A stretch of 64,000 nucleotides of DNA, taken from Dawidia soli (GTDB taxonomy: Bacteria > Bacteroidota > Bacteroidia > Cytophagales > Cyclobacteriaceae). The position numbers were made by a program, and so were the translations under genes. Below are positions 7,311 to 15,494 of this stretch, piece after piece. Within the stretch, counting starts at the first letter, position 1; every line of letters starts with the position of its first letter. Under the pieces are notes generated by a model. It had not been told where the DNA came from and did not search any database. It worked only from the letters and a program-made list of their open reading frames with translations. The DNA is taken from NCBI RefSeq assembly GCF_018598185.1, contig NZ_JAHESC010000039.1, forward strand, positions 1 through 64,000, in the 5' to 3' direction.

Positions 7311-8090
7311 ATGAAGTTTGATGTATTGGATAGGAGAATGCGAGCCTTTGAAGAGAATCTGGACCAGTTTGTGTTGCCGGATGTGTATATCGTCGTGCGG
7401 CTCGATGGCCGGGGCTTTACCAGGCTAACGAAGGAATTGTTGCCTTTGGCCCGGCCGTTTGATGAGCGTTTTCGGGACGCCATGATCTGTACGGTCACTC
7501 GTCTCATGGATTGCGGCTTTAAAGTAAGTTATGGCTACACGCAAAGTGACGAGATTTCTTTGCTACTGGAAAAGAGTGAAAATACTTTTGGCCGCAAGAC
7601 CCGGAAGCTGATCTCGATATTGGCCGGGGAAGCCAGTGCGGAGTTTACACAGGCCATGGGAGCACCCGGCGTATTTGATTGCCGGATCATACCCTTGCCG
7701 ACGGATGACCTTGTTGTCGACTATTTTCGGTGGCGGAGCGAAGATGCTCACCGGAATTCCCTGAGCGCATGGTGTTACTGGACGTTGCGAAAGAATGGAT
7801 TGTCAGCAGCCGACGCCACGCGGAGCGTGCAGGGCCTTTCGGTAGCCGATAAAAACAATCTGCTTTTTGAGCATGGCATTAACTATAACAACCTGCCGGC
7901 ATGGCAGAAACGCGGAGTTGGCTTTTGCTATCGCATGGCGCCATCATCGTCTGTCAATCCCGTGACCCGAGAAGCGGTCGATGTGTTGTGCAGGAAGTTG
8001 AACGTGGAGATGGTTCTGCCGTTGGGGGTAGAGTACGAGTCGATGCTGAGACATATGCTGATGGGGACGGAAGGTAACGTTACTGCCTGA
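7311..8090 (+). CDS. Thg1-like 3'-5' nucleotidyltransferase (tRNA-His guanylyltransferase family)
   Basis: 259 residues from ATG 7311; the longer open frame back to 7161 only overlaps the kinase. Motifs of the family are all present: 'RLDGRGFTRLTK' with metal ligand D32, 'PFDERFRDAM', 'YGYTQSDEISLLL' with catalytic D80 and E81, 'GRKTRKLISILAGEASAEF'. Known enzymes add nucleotides in the 3'-5' direction to tRNA 5' ends; bacterial members (TLPs) repair 5'-truncated tRNAs rather than only adding G-1. The neighbouring kinase and the tRNA-like cluster 0.9 kb upstream fit a tRNA-end repair role, which is inferred. Confidence 0.95.
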   Translation: MKFDVLDRRMRAFEENLDQFVLPDVYIVVRLDGRGFTRLTKELLPLARPFDERFRDAMICTVTRLMDCGFKVSYGYTQSDEISLLLEKSENTFGRKTRKLISILAGEASAEFTQAMGAPGVFDCRIIPLPTDDLVVDYFRWRSEDAHRNSLSAWCYWTLRKNGLSAADATRSVQGLSVADKNNLLFEHGINYNNLPAWQKRGVGFCYRMAPSSSVNPVTREAVDVLCRKLNVEMVLPLGVEYESMLRHMLMGTEGNVTA

Positions 8091-8095
8091 AAAGA

Positions 8096-8121
8096 AACCT
8101 CCTGCTAATGCGCGGGAGGTT
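8096..8121. terminator. Convergent terminator between Thg1-like and serine hydrolase genes
   Basis: AACCTCC / GGAGGTT (7 bp) with flanking AAAAGA and TCTTCTTT, lying 5 bp after the plus-strand stop and covering the minus-strand stop at 8105. Serves both directions. Confidence 0.65.
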
Positions 8122-9505
8122 CTTCTTTGCTTGCAGCTGCGATGCGGCGTGCGACCAATTTCTTGTCACCGTGTTGGATGGAGAATGCTGTCAATTTTCC
8201 TCCGGTATCACGTTCAAAGTCTATTTCCATGTCGGTGCCCTCAATGTGAAAGTGATCTTTTCGCGTGGGACGGATCGGTGATTTTGGATTCTGTCCGGCG
8301 TGAATGATTAACGTTCCATCTTCCAGTGTGATGTCGACGGAGAATTTTGTCGATTCATATTTACCGACATATTCCTGTTGTTGAGGCGGGGTTAATGTGA
8401 TAAACTTTCTTTCGAAGGGCAATACATAAGACGGGTCTATAAAGATATTGGCAACGTGACTGATAATGCTCTGCAGGGGGTACCGTGTGCCGTTGGAGCA
8501 ATAGGCCACGGCGAGCGAGTCTTGCGGGTAATAGGCCAGTGTGGCGTGTGAGGCGATGTAGCCACCGCCGTGCCCCCAACCGGGCAAATCGTAATGCGGC
8601 ATTTTCATGATGCCCAGACCATAGAAACCGTCCGTGGTGATCATCTCGGCCAGTCTTGCGGGAGGGATCAGCCGGCCGGAGAATAGCGCGGTAATAAAAG
8701 TTGTCATGTCCGTAGGGGTGGAGACAATGCTGCCTGCCGGGCCGGGAATGTCGGTGCCAAAAGGTCCTTCTTCCATATATTGCCATTGATCGTTGGCAAA
8801 CTGATAGGCCCGTGCGCTGTTTTGAATAGTATCGGCTACAGCCTTTTTATAAACGGTGTTCTTGAGGCCGAGTGGGTGGAAGATGCGTTTCGATAGTATC
8901 TCTGCAAAAGAGGCTTGCTCGATATCTTCGAGGATATAGCCCAGCAGCAGGTAATTGGAATTGCTATAATCAAAGCGTTCGCCGGGTGCAAACTCGGGTC
9001 GTTGTGCGGCAATGACCGATATCATTTCCTGACGGGAGTCATTTCGCGGCCGGGCGGTGGAGTCGGTGATTTGCGTGAAGTCGTGAATGCCGCTTTGGTG
9101 GGAGAGCATTTGGCGTATCGTAATAGTGGCTGCGTTTGCTATTTTCGGAAAGAACCGGCTGAGCGGAGCGTCCAGGGAGATCTTTCCTTCGTCTGCCAGC
9201 TGCAGTGTTATTGTAGCGGTGTATGTTTTTGTGATCGACCATATGTGATATTTTGTATCGATGTTTGCCGGTAGCGGACGGTCGTCGGTGCGCGATCGGA
9301 ATCCAAAAGCATTGGCATAGATAACCGTTCCACTTTTTGCGACGGCGATGCTGCCCATTCCCTGGGATTGATCGCCAAGCCAGGCGCAAAGCCGGTCGAG
9401 CTTTGCCTTTCGGTCGATCTGCGCATGGATCGTGGTGTTAAGACACAGTACGGTCAGGGCAATAAGGCATTGTGCCCCTTGCCGGGCTAGTTTTTTGATT
9501 TTCAT
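8105..9505 (-). CDS. Secreted serine hydrolase, beta-lactamase/class C penicillin-binding family
   Basis: 466 residues with a Sec signal peptide ending near 'NTTIHAQ'. Active-site motifs: S-I-T-K (SxxK) in 'HIWSITKTYTA', Y-S-N in 'FDYSNSNYLLLG', and 'GHGGG' in place of KTG. C-terminal beta domain after about residue 370. Periplasmic; acts on peptides, esters or beta-lactams, substrate unknown. It follows the LytTR regulator by 30 bp on the same strand, so it is probably in that operon. Confidence 0.93.
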   Translation of the reverse strand: MKIKKLARQGAQCLIALTVLCLNTTIHAQIDRKAKLDRLCAWLGDQSQGMGSIAVAKSGTVIYANAFGFRSRTDDRPLPANIDTKYHIWSITKTYTATITLQLADEGKISLDAPLSRFFPKIANAATITIRQMLSHQSGIHDFTQITDSTARPRNDSRQEMISVIAAQRPEFAPGERFDYSNSNYLLLGYILEDIEQASFAEILSKRIFHPLGLKNTVYKKAVADTIQNSARAYQFANDQWQYMEEGPFGTDIPGPAGSIVSTPTDMTTFITALFSGRLIPPARLAEMITTDGFYGLGIMKMPHYDLPGWGHGGGYIASHATLAYYPQDSLAVAYCSNGTRYPLQSIISHVANIFIDPSYVLPFERKFITLTPPQQQEYVGKYESTKFSVDITLEDGTLIIHAGQNPKSPIRPTRKDHFHIEGTDMEIDFERDTGGKLTAFSIQHGDKKLVARRIAAASKEEPPAH

Positions 9506-9535
9506 GGTTGATTGAATGTTGGTTTGTGAAGGGAT

Positions 9536-10222
9536 TTATACCCTTAGCATTTTTTCGACGTCGTGCAGATAACCGCTTCCTATGGGAATTTCGTGTTGGG
9601 AGATCCAGAGGGAGCGTTTTTCGATCTTGGTTATTCTGTCTTTTGCTATGATAAATGAGCGGTGTACCCTTATAAAGTCCCTGCCTTGCAGGAGTGCTTC
9701 TGCTTCGTTCATGGTCAGGCGTGAGAGGATGCGTTGTTTGTCGGTTACAAAGCGCACATAGTTTCCATCGCTCTCGGCAAACAGGATCTCGTTTGCATCT
9801 ACTTTTATCTGCTCGTATCCGCTTTTGATAAAGATGGCGTTAGTCCGATCGGAGGCGTGTTTGCGTAGTGTGAGCTGCTGTTGTGCTTTATTGCACGCTT
9901 TGAGGAACCGTTCTAACGAAAACGGTTTGAGAAGGTAGTCGATGGCGTCGAGCTCGAAGCTTTGTACGGCGTGTTGGCTGTAGGCGGTCGTGAAAATGAC
10001 CATCGGCGGATCGGGCAATGTTCGGATGAAGTCGGTGCCTTTCACGTTGGGCATCTCGATGTCCAGGAAGATCAGGTTTATGTTGTTGGGTTGAATGAAC
10101 GGGACGGCTTCAAAGGGATTGATAAAATATCCTTCTATGCGGAGGAAGGTAACTTTCTCGGCCAGCGACCGGATCACTTCCAGGCCTATGGGCTCGTCGT
10201 CTATGGCAATGGCGCGTAACAT
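9536..10222 (-). CDS. LytTR-family response regulator
   Basis: 228 residues: receiver domain with phospho-acceptor D54 in 'LIFLDIEMP', acidic pocket 'AIDDEP' and 'K' in 'DYLLKPF', then a LytTR DNA-binding domain from about residue 125 ('IFIKSGYEQIKVDANEILFAESDGNYVRF'). Its ATG overlaps the upstream kinase stop (TGATG at 10220-10224), so kinase and regulator are made together. The serine hydrolase downstream is a likely co-transcribed gene. Confidence 0.96.
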   Translation of the reverse strand: MLRAIAIDDEPIGLEVIRSLAEKVTFLRIEGYFINPFEAVPFIQPNNINLIFLDIEMPNVKGTDFIRTLPDPPMVIFTTAYSQHAVQSFELDAIDYLLKPFSLERFLKACNKAQQQLTLRKHASDRTNAIFIKSGYEQIKVDANEILFAESDGNYVRFVTDKQRILSRLTMNEAEALLQGRDFIRVHRSFIIAKDRITKIEKRSLWISQHEIPIGSGYLHDVEKMLRV

Positions 10223-11775
10223 CAGGCGGCAGTCAGGGGTAAGGTAAGCGAAACTACATATTCGTTGCCACGGATGCCGTATTCCAGCTGGAATTTATCG
10301 CCAAACATGAGCGTTAACCGCTCCACCACGTTGGGAATACCAACTCCGGACTTTTCGCGCACGATGTTGTCGGGATGCACGCTGTTCCGTACGTTGAGGT
10401 ACACATGGTTGCGTTCACATCGTACGGTGACGGCCACCCATGATTTGCCGACGTTGCTGATGCCATGTTTAAATGCATTCTCGACGAATGGGATCAGAAT
10501 CATGGGCGGAATGTCACCGTCGCATGCATCATCATGGATATCGATCTGTACATCGACGTTTTGCAACAGATGGGTTCGCAGATTTTGGAGCGCGATGAAG
10601 TTGCGCATATAGCCCAGCTCCGACTTCAGCGGAATGAAGTCCAGTTGATTTTGGTGTAGCATAAACCGCATCATGTCGCCAAGTTGCTGTATACCGGAGG
10701 CGGTGGTGGTGGCTTTTTCCATGAGCGCATTGCCATAGAGTGTATTCAGGCTGTTGAACAAAAAGTGTGGATTGATCTGGTAGCGGAGGCTGTTGAGCTC
10801 TTCGCGTGATTTTGTCAGGGCTTGTCCCACTTTCACAATGGCCAGCAACTTATCTTTTCGTTGCTGGAATAAAAGCCAGCTGATGGGCGAGATCACAAAC
10901 AGGTTGATCAGTACCATGGCGCTATGGATATGGATGATGTTGCCGCGGTTGCCAAACACAATAAAAAAGGGCGCAGGGGTGACAAGCGATGCCGTCAACA
11001 ACACCGCCAGTATCCACCACCCGGATTTTAGCGAAAGGCGCGGGAATACGTAGTATAGGTTAAAGACGGTCATAAGCAGGGCACTCGGAATAAAGGACAG
11101 CGCCATAAACATGAGAGCATGCTTGCCGGGTGTTGAAGGCAGCAGGATTATTAAAGGGAGCAGGCATAGGTATACGCTGATGATAGATGCTATCTGGTTG
11201 GCCAGGATCATGCGTGTTTCCTTGCCGGGTGATTCCCGTTCCAGGTAATGGATCACTCCTTCACGCACCGCCAGTAGCGCGGCCAGCATGCCGACCCAGG
11301 TCAGGGCACGGTCGAAACCTGTCCAGATATAGGTCATGGGCCGGTCGTTGTATCCAAACCAGGCGAGCACGTCAAAACCGGCACCACCGTAGTTGAATAC
11401 ATGCGGGTGAGCCACCCAGGTGAGGTAGTCGATTCCGCGTGCCAGCATAAATCCGATGCCGGCTAACAACAGCAGGACGATGGGGATGATCCGCAGGGCG
11501 TTTCGCTTGAACCGGGCGGCGTATTGCGCGGTATATACCATGACGCCCGATATGGCGAGGTATGCGAGGTAAACGAATACGATCTGGGCGATCTGCGGAA
11601 AGAGAATGTTGTGATTGTATGAAAAGCCCGCGATGTTGTGCCCCTGATATTGCAAGGCATGCCATTGTTTCATCTCGTCGGTCAGGCTCTGCCGGATCCA
11701 CAGGAATTTGATGATGGAGGCGGTTGCCAGTAAAGAGACAAACACGACCTCGTACGTTCTAAAGCGTATTTTCAT
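10222..11775 (-). CDS. LytS-like membrane sensor histidine kinase
   Basis: 517 residues from ATG 11775; an 8-codon extension would need a TTG start. Roughly eight hydrophobic segments occupy residues 5-315, followed by the His_kinase domain with the phospho-accepting H in 'INPHFLFNSLNTLYGNAL' and a HATPase domain ('VENAFKHGI', 'GVGIPNVVERL'). Senses an unknown membrane or extracytoplasmic signal and pairs with the adjacent LytTR regulator. Confidence 0.95.
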   Translation of the reverse strand: MKIRFRTYEVVFVSLLATASIIKFLWIRQSLTDEMKQWHALQYQGHNIAGFSYNHNILFPQIAQIVFVYLAYLAISGVMVYTAQYAARFKRNALRIIPIVLLLLAGIGFMLARGIDYLTWVAHPHVFNYGGAGFDVLAWFGYNDRPMTYIWTGFDRALTWVGMLAALLAVREGVIHYLERESPGKETRMILANQIASIISVYLCLLPLIILLPSTPGKHALMFMALSFIPSALLMTVFNLYYVFPRLSLKSGWWILAVLLTASLVTPAPFFIVFGNRGNIIHIHSAMVLINLFVISPISWLLFQQRKDKLLAIVKVGQALTKSREELNSLRYQINPHFLFNSLNTLYGNALMEKATTTASGIQQLGDMMRFMLHQNQLDFIPLKSELGYMRNFIALQNLRTHLLQNVDVQIDIHDDACDGDIPPMILIPFVENAFKHGISNVGKSWVAVTVRCERNHVYLNVRNSVHPDNIVREKSGVGIPNVVERLTLMFGDKFQLEYGIRGNEYVVSLTLPLTAA

Positions 11776-11877
11776 GGCGTTGTAAAAATTACACAACAAG
11801 AATAACGGGTTTGCCGGTGCGCTGCCGTAAAATGGTACGAATGCGGGGAAAAATGTGACTAACTACCGCGTAAAAAG

Positions 11878-11912
11878 AAAAACCGCGCCGGAACTGTATC
11901 CGATGCGGTTTT
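11878..11912. other. Hairpin preceded by an A-tract in the ndh upstream region
   Basis: AAAACCGC / GCGGTTTT with inner CGG/CCG pairing. The A-rich side (TAAAAAGAAAAA) is 5' on the plus strand, so it reads as a terminator on the minus strand although no gene ends there. Similar polarity is seen at 24830 and 39392. The remaining 11776-12061 holds the divergent promoters; no box is convincing. Confidence 0.5.
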
Positions 11913-12061
11913 ATTGGACTGCTGCTGTAAACCCTACACGTGCCAGGAGCGTATACTGTTCCATAGAGGGGCAGTTGTAAGGGCTCCTGCCCGGCCTGGC
12001 TCGATTTTTTTAGCGGAAGCTGAAAAGGATCGAACAGGCGCCAAAATCGGCATTAATTCAT

Positions 12062-13357
12062 ATGAAAGAGAACAGGCTTATCGTCGTAGGGGGCGGTTTC
12101 GCCGGAATAAACTTAGCCAAAAAGCTTGCCGGCAAAGATCAGTTTAAAGTCACAATTGTAGACAAAAACAACTATCACTTCTTCCCCCCTTTATTGTACC
12201 AGGTTTCCACAGCTTTTATCGAGGCGTCGAACATCAGTTACCCCTTCCGGAAGCTGTTTCAGGAACGGGACAACATCCGGTTTTACATGGGTAATCTGAT
12301 CAAGGTGAACCCGGAAAACAATACCATTGAATTAGACACCGGGGTTTTGTCGTATGATTACCTGGTGCTGGCGGTAGGCACCGAGACGAACTTCTTTGGA
12401 AACCCGAACGTAACGCGGTGTGGCCTGCCGATGAAAACCATCGACGACGCGCTCAATATCCGGAATCATATATTGCTTCGGCTCGAAGAAGCCGTACGGG
12501 CCACTGCTCTGGAGGACAAGGCACGGCTCAGCAATATCGTGGTGGCTGGTGGCGGCCCCACGGGGGTGGAAATGGTCGGCATGATGGCCGAGCTTGCGCA
12601 CAAGATCGCCGCCAAGGACTATCCCGAAGCCGCCTCCAGGATCGGCAGCATATACCTGATCGACGGCTCGCCCACGTTGCTGGGGCCGATGAGCAAAATA
12701 GCTCAGGACGAATCGTTTAAGGTGCTTTCCAAGTTCGGTGTGAAGATCATGCTGAATACTCTGGTAAAAGATTACGTGAACGAAACGGTTATCCTTTCCA
12801 ACGGCGAGTCCATCAAGGCGGCCACACTCATCTGGACCTCGGGCGTGATCGGCCGCGAGGTGCCGGGCCTTGCGCCGGAGGTGGTGGCGCGGGGTCGCCG
12901 ATTGACGGTGGACGATATAAACCGGGTGAAAGGATATACCAATATTTTTGCCGTAGGCGATATTGCCTACCAGACTTCCGATCCGGACTATCCCAACAGC
13001 CATCCGCAGTTGGCCCAGGTGGCCATTCAGCAAGGTACGCTTCTCGCCGAAAACCTGCTGCGGATAGACCGCGGTCAGGCGCCGAAACCTTTCCGGTATA
13101 ACAACAAGGGCAGCATGGCCATCATCTCTAAGTTTAAGGCGGTAGTAGATCTACCCAAGGGATCTTTTAAGGGGTTCTTTGCCTGGCTGGTGTGGTTGTT
13201 CATTCACATCATACCGCTGGTGGGCTTCCGTAACCGGGTAAAGCTGGCATTCAACTGGTTGTTTAGTTTCCTGACGGACGACCCCACATTGCGATTGATC
13301 ATCCGGCCGAGAAAGAAAGAGGTATCGACGCAGCCGTGCGGTGAAATAAAACAGTAG
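12062..13357 (+). CDS. ndh: Type II NADH:quinone dehydrogenase (NDH-2)
   Basis: 431 residues. FAD-binding Rossmann motif 'VVGGGFAGINLAKKL' at the N-terminus, NAD(P)H-binding motif 'VVAGGGPTGVEMVGMMAEL' near residue 162, and 'NIFAVGDIAY' for flavin binding. The C-terminal 'FAWLVWLFIHIIPLVGFRNRVKLAFNWLFSFL' is the membrane-attachment helix typical of NDH-2. Oxidises NADH and reduces quinone without proton pumping, at the inner face of the cytoplasmic membrane. Single gene with its own terminator at 13426. Confidence 0.96.
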   Translation: MKENRLIVVGGGFAGINLAKKLAGKDQFKVTIVDKNNYHFFPPLLYQVSTAFIEASNISYPFRKLFQERDNIRFYMGNLIKVNPENNTIELDTGVLSYDYLVLAVGTETNFFGNPNVTRCGLPMKTIDDALNIRNHILLRLEEAVRATALEDKARLSNIVVAGGGPTGVEMVGMMAELAHKIAAKDYPEAASRIGSIYLIDGSPTLLGPMSKIAQDESFKVLSKFGVKIMLNTLVKDYVNETVILSNGESIKAATLIWTSGVIGREVPGLAPEVVARGRRLTVDDINRVKGYTNIFAVGDIAYQTSDPDYPNSHPQLAQVAIQQGTLLAENLLRIDRGQAPKPFRYNNKGSMAIISKFKAVVDLPKGSFKGFFAWLVWLFIHIIPLVGFRNRVKLAFNWLFSFLTDDPTLRLIIRPRKKEVSTQPCGEIKQ

Positions 13358-13425
13358 CTGTCTCCTTTGTGGCGACAGGCAGGCCCAATTTGTACAATTT
13401 TAACGAGGCTATATTAATTAATAGA

Positions 13426-13472
13426 GGGCGCCAGTATGATCGTGCGAGCGATCGTATTCGCGCCCATTTTTT
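13426..13472 (+). terminator. Intrinsic terminator after ndh
   Basis: GGGCGC ... GATCG / CGATC ... GCGCCC followed by ATTTTTTGTTTT. Separates ndh from the RNA-repair operon. The rest of 13358-13597 shows no gene; an open frame there runs through the terminator and is not credible. Confidence 0.85.
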
Positions 13473-13597
13473 GTTTTGCTGTCAGGCTGCCACCCGGGGG
13501 AGCAGTTTTCACTGTTTTGCAAACATTTTGAGTTCGTTAGGGTATTTTAGGGACTACGCAAAAAGGCTGCGCACCATATCCTGAGCTTTGAACCACT

Positions 13598-15001
13598 ATG
13601 TTATTCACCATTACAACCACGCATTCTCCCGCTACGGATCTTTGCTATTTACTACATAAACACCCGGCAAAGCTGCAGGCGGTAGAGTTGTCGCAAGGCG
13701 TTGCACACATTTTTTATCCGCATGCCGACGATGACAAATGCACGGTGGCGCTACTGCTGGACATCGACCCGGTCGGACTGGTCCGAAAGTCGGGCGAGGG
13801 TGGTCCCGACGCCTTTACCCTGGGACACTATGTAAATGACAGGCCGTATGTGTCGTCGTCTTTTATGAGTGTGGCGATCGCCAAGGCTTTTTCGACGGCC
13901 ATGAATGGCAAATGCGAGAAGCGCCCGGAGCTGGTAGACATTGTCATGCCGTTTGACATAACACTTTCTGTGCTGCCGGCCGCGAAGGGCGGTGAGCTAT
14001 TGATCAGACGGTTGTTCGAGCCGCTGGGCTACTCCGTTGCGGTGGAGCGATATGCACTTGACGAGCATTTTCCCGAGTGGGGCCCGAGCAAATACTTTAC
14101 GGTAAACCTGAAGGCCAACCTGAAGTTAAAAGATCTGCTTACGCATGTATATGTATTGATCCCGGTACTGGATAATGAAAAGCACTATTGGGTAAGCCAG
14201 CACGAGGTTGAGAAGCTTTTAACGAAAGGAGAGGGGTGGTTGAAAGACCATCCTGCGCGCGAGCAGATCATCCGCCGCTATTTACGGAATATAGGGGGCC
14301 TGGCGAAGAACGCATTGGTGCGGTTGACGGAGGACGAGCCCGTGGGACCGGTAGCGCCGGAAGAGGATCACGCGCAGGACATTGCCCGGGAAACACTTCA
14401 CGACAAGCGGTTAAAGGTTGTGCTCGACGAACTCGTGGCATCCGGTAGCAATACCGTGGTTGACTTAGGGTGCGGTGAGGGCAAGTTGCTGAAGATGCTG
14501 CTGCGCGAAAGGCAGTTCAGTGTGATCCTTGGCGTCGATGTTTCACATCGCATATTGGAAAGAGCAGCAGAGCGCCTGCGTTTAGACGAGATGCCGCCGA
14601 AACAGAAGGAGCGGATCACCCTCGCGCAAGGCGCGCTTACCTATCGTGATAAACGGCTGGCGGGATTTGATGCGGCCGCTATTGTGGAAGTCATCGAGCA
14701 TTTGGACGTGAATCGCCTGAAAGCTTTTGAGCGCGTGGTGTTTGAGTTTGCAAAACCGAAGACGGTGGTGCTGACGACACCCAACCGCGAATACAACGAG
14801 CTTTTTGAAACGCTGGACGCGGGAACCATGCGGCATAGCGATCACCGGTTTGAATGGGACAGGAACGAATTTGAAACATGGGCGAGCAATGTGGCGGTGA
14901 GAAACAAGTACCGAGTAACCTTCAAGCCGGTGGGTGATGTCCATGAACGGGTAGGCGCACCTACGCAGATGGCCATTTTTAAAGCTGATCAGTATGAATA
15001 A
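13598..15001 (+). CDS. hen1: Hen1, 3'-terminal RNA ribose 2'-O-methyltransferase
   Basis: 467 residues, the usual length of bacterial Hen1. The N-terminal half is the Hen1_N domain that associates with Pnkp. The methyltransferase half has SAM motif I 'DLGCGEGKLL' (from residue 289) and the metal-binding set E364-x-x-E367-H368 in 'VEVIEHLD' with H416 in 'HSDHRFEW', which marks Mn2+-dependent 3'-end methyltransferases. It methylates the 2'-OH at the 3' end of a cleaved RNA during Pnkp repair, so the sealed product resists a second cut. First gene of a three-gene overlapping operon. Confidence 0.97.
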   Translation: MLFTITTTHSPATDLCYLLHKHPAKLQAVELSQGVAHIFYPHADDDKCTVALLLDIDPVGLVRKSGEGGPDAFTLGHYVNDRPYVSSSFMSVAIAKAFSTAMNGKCEKRPELVDIVMPFDITLSVLPAAKGGELLIRRLFEPLGYSVAVERYALDEHFPEWGPSKYFTVNLKANLKLKDLLTHVYVLIPVLDNEKHYWVSQHEVEKLLTKGEGWLKDHPAREQIIRRYLRNIGGLAKNALVRLTEDEPVGPVAPEEDHAQDIARETLHDKRLKVVLDELVASGSNTVVDLGCGEGKLLKMLLRERQFSVILGVDVSHRILERAAERLRLDEMPPKQKERITLAQGALTYRDKRLAGFDAAAIVEVIEHLDVNRLKAFERVVFEFAKPKTVVLTTPNREYNELFETLDAGTMRHSDHRFEWDRNEFETWASNVAVRNKYRVTFKPVGDVHERVGAPTQMAIFKADQYE

Positions 15002-15494
15002 GCAGGATGATAGCAGGGATAGTGCCGTAAACCTGTTCATGGCTGTTCCGATGTTTCTGATAATGCTGATACTGCTGGCAATGCTTCCGCTGATACTGCT
15101 ATATTTCTGCATGGGCATCGTTATAAAAGAATTGATTTACAGGTTTAGAAAGAACAGATTCTTCAGACGGAATGCAGGCAAACGAATCCTGTGTGTTACT
15201 CACGGGCAGCGGTATCGGGTATTTCAGGCGCGGTATGGGAATCAGCTCCTGTTATTGGGTATTGATGAGATTGTCGTATTTGATGTGTCAAAAAACGACA
15301 ATCGATATGATGGATTTGTATGGAATAACATGATTGCGAGCCGCGACGGTTTCCCGTTGCTGGTCACCCTACAAGGTAAAACGATGGTGCAGCAAACCTT
15401 GCGACACGAGGTTTTTGCGTTTTTAAATAAGGAGATCGACTGGCTGCAGTTAGAGGAGTGTATAAAAAGAAGAGTTGATGGAAACAGTGAGTAA
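14994..15494 (+). CDS. Unrecognised membrane-anchored protein inside the hen1-pnkp operon
   Basis: 166 residues. A single long hydrophobic stretch (about residues 13-45, 'FMAVPMFLIMLILLAMLPLI...') is followed by a basic 'YRFRKNRFFRR' and a soluble domain of about 110 residues with 'GKRILCVTHGQRYRVFQARYG' and 'DEIVVFDVSKNDNRYDGFVWNNM'. The gene overlaps hen1 by 8 bp and pnkp by 17 bp, so it is translationally tied to both. I do not recognise the family. Context suggests it anchors or regulates the repair proteins; that is inference. Confidence 0.85.
   Translation: MNKQDDSRDSAVNLFMAVPMFLIMLILLAMLPLILLYFCMGIVIKELIYRFRKNRFFRRNAGKRILCVTHGQRYRVFQARYGNQLLLLGIDEIVVFDVSKNDNRYDGFVWNNMIASRDGFPLLVTLQGKTMVQQTLRHEVFAFLNKEIDWLQLEECIKRRVDGNSE

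Noticed and set aside
11914-12147. Open frame upstream of and overlapping ndh
   Set aside because: Overlaps the FAD-binding region of ndh in another frame; arbitrary composition.
13369-13584. Open frame of 71 codons after ndh
   Set aside because: It runs through the ndh terminator hairpin and has no protein-like pattern.
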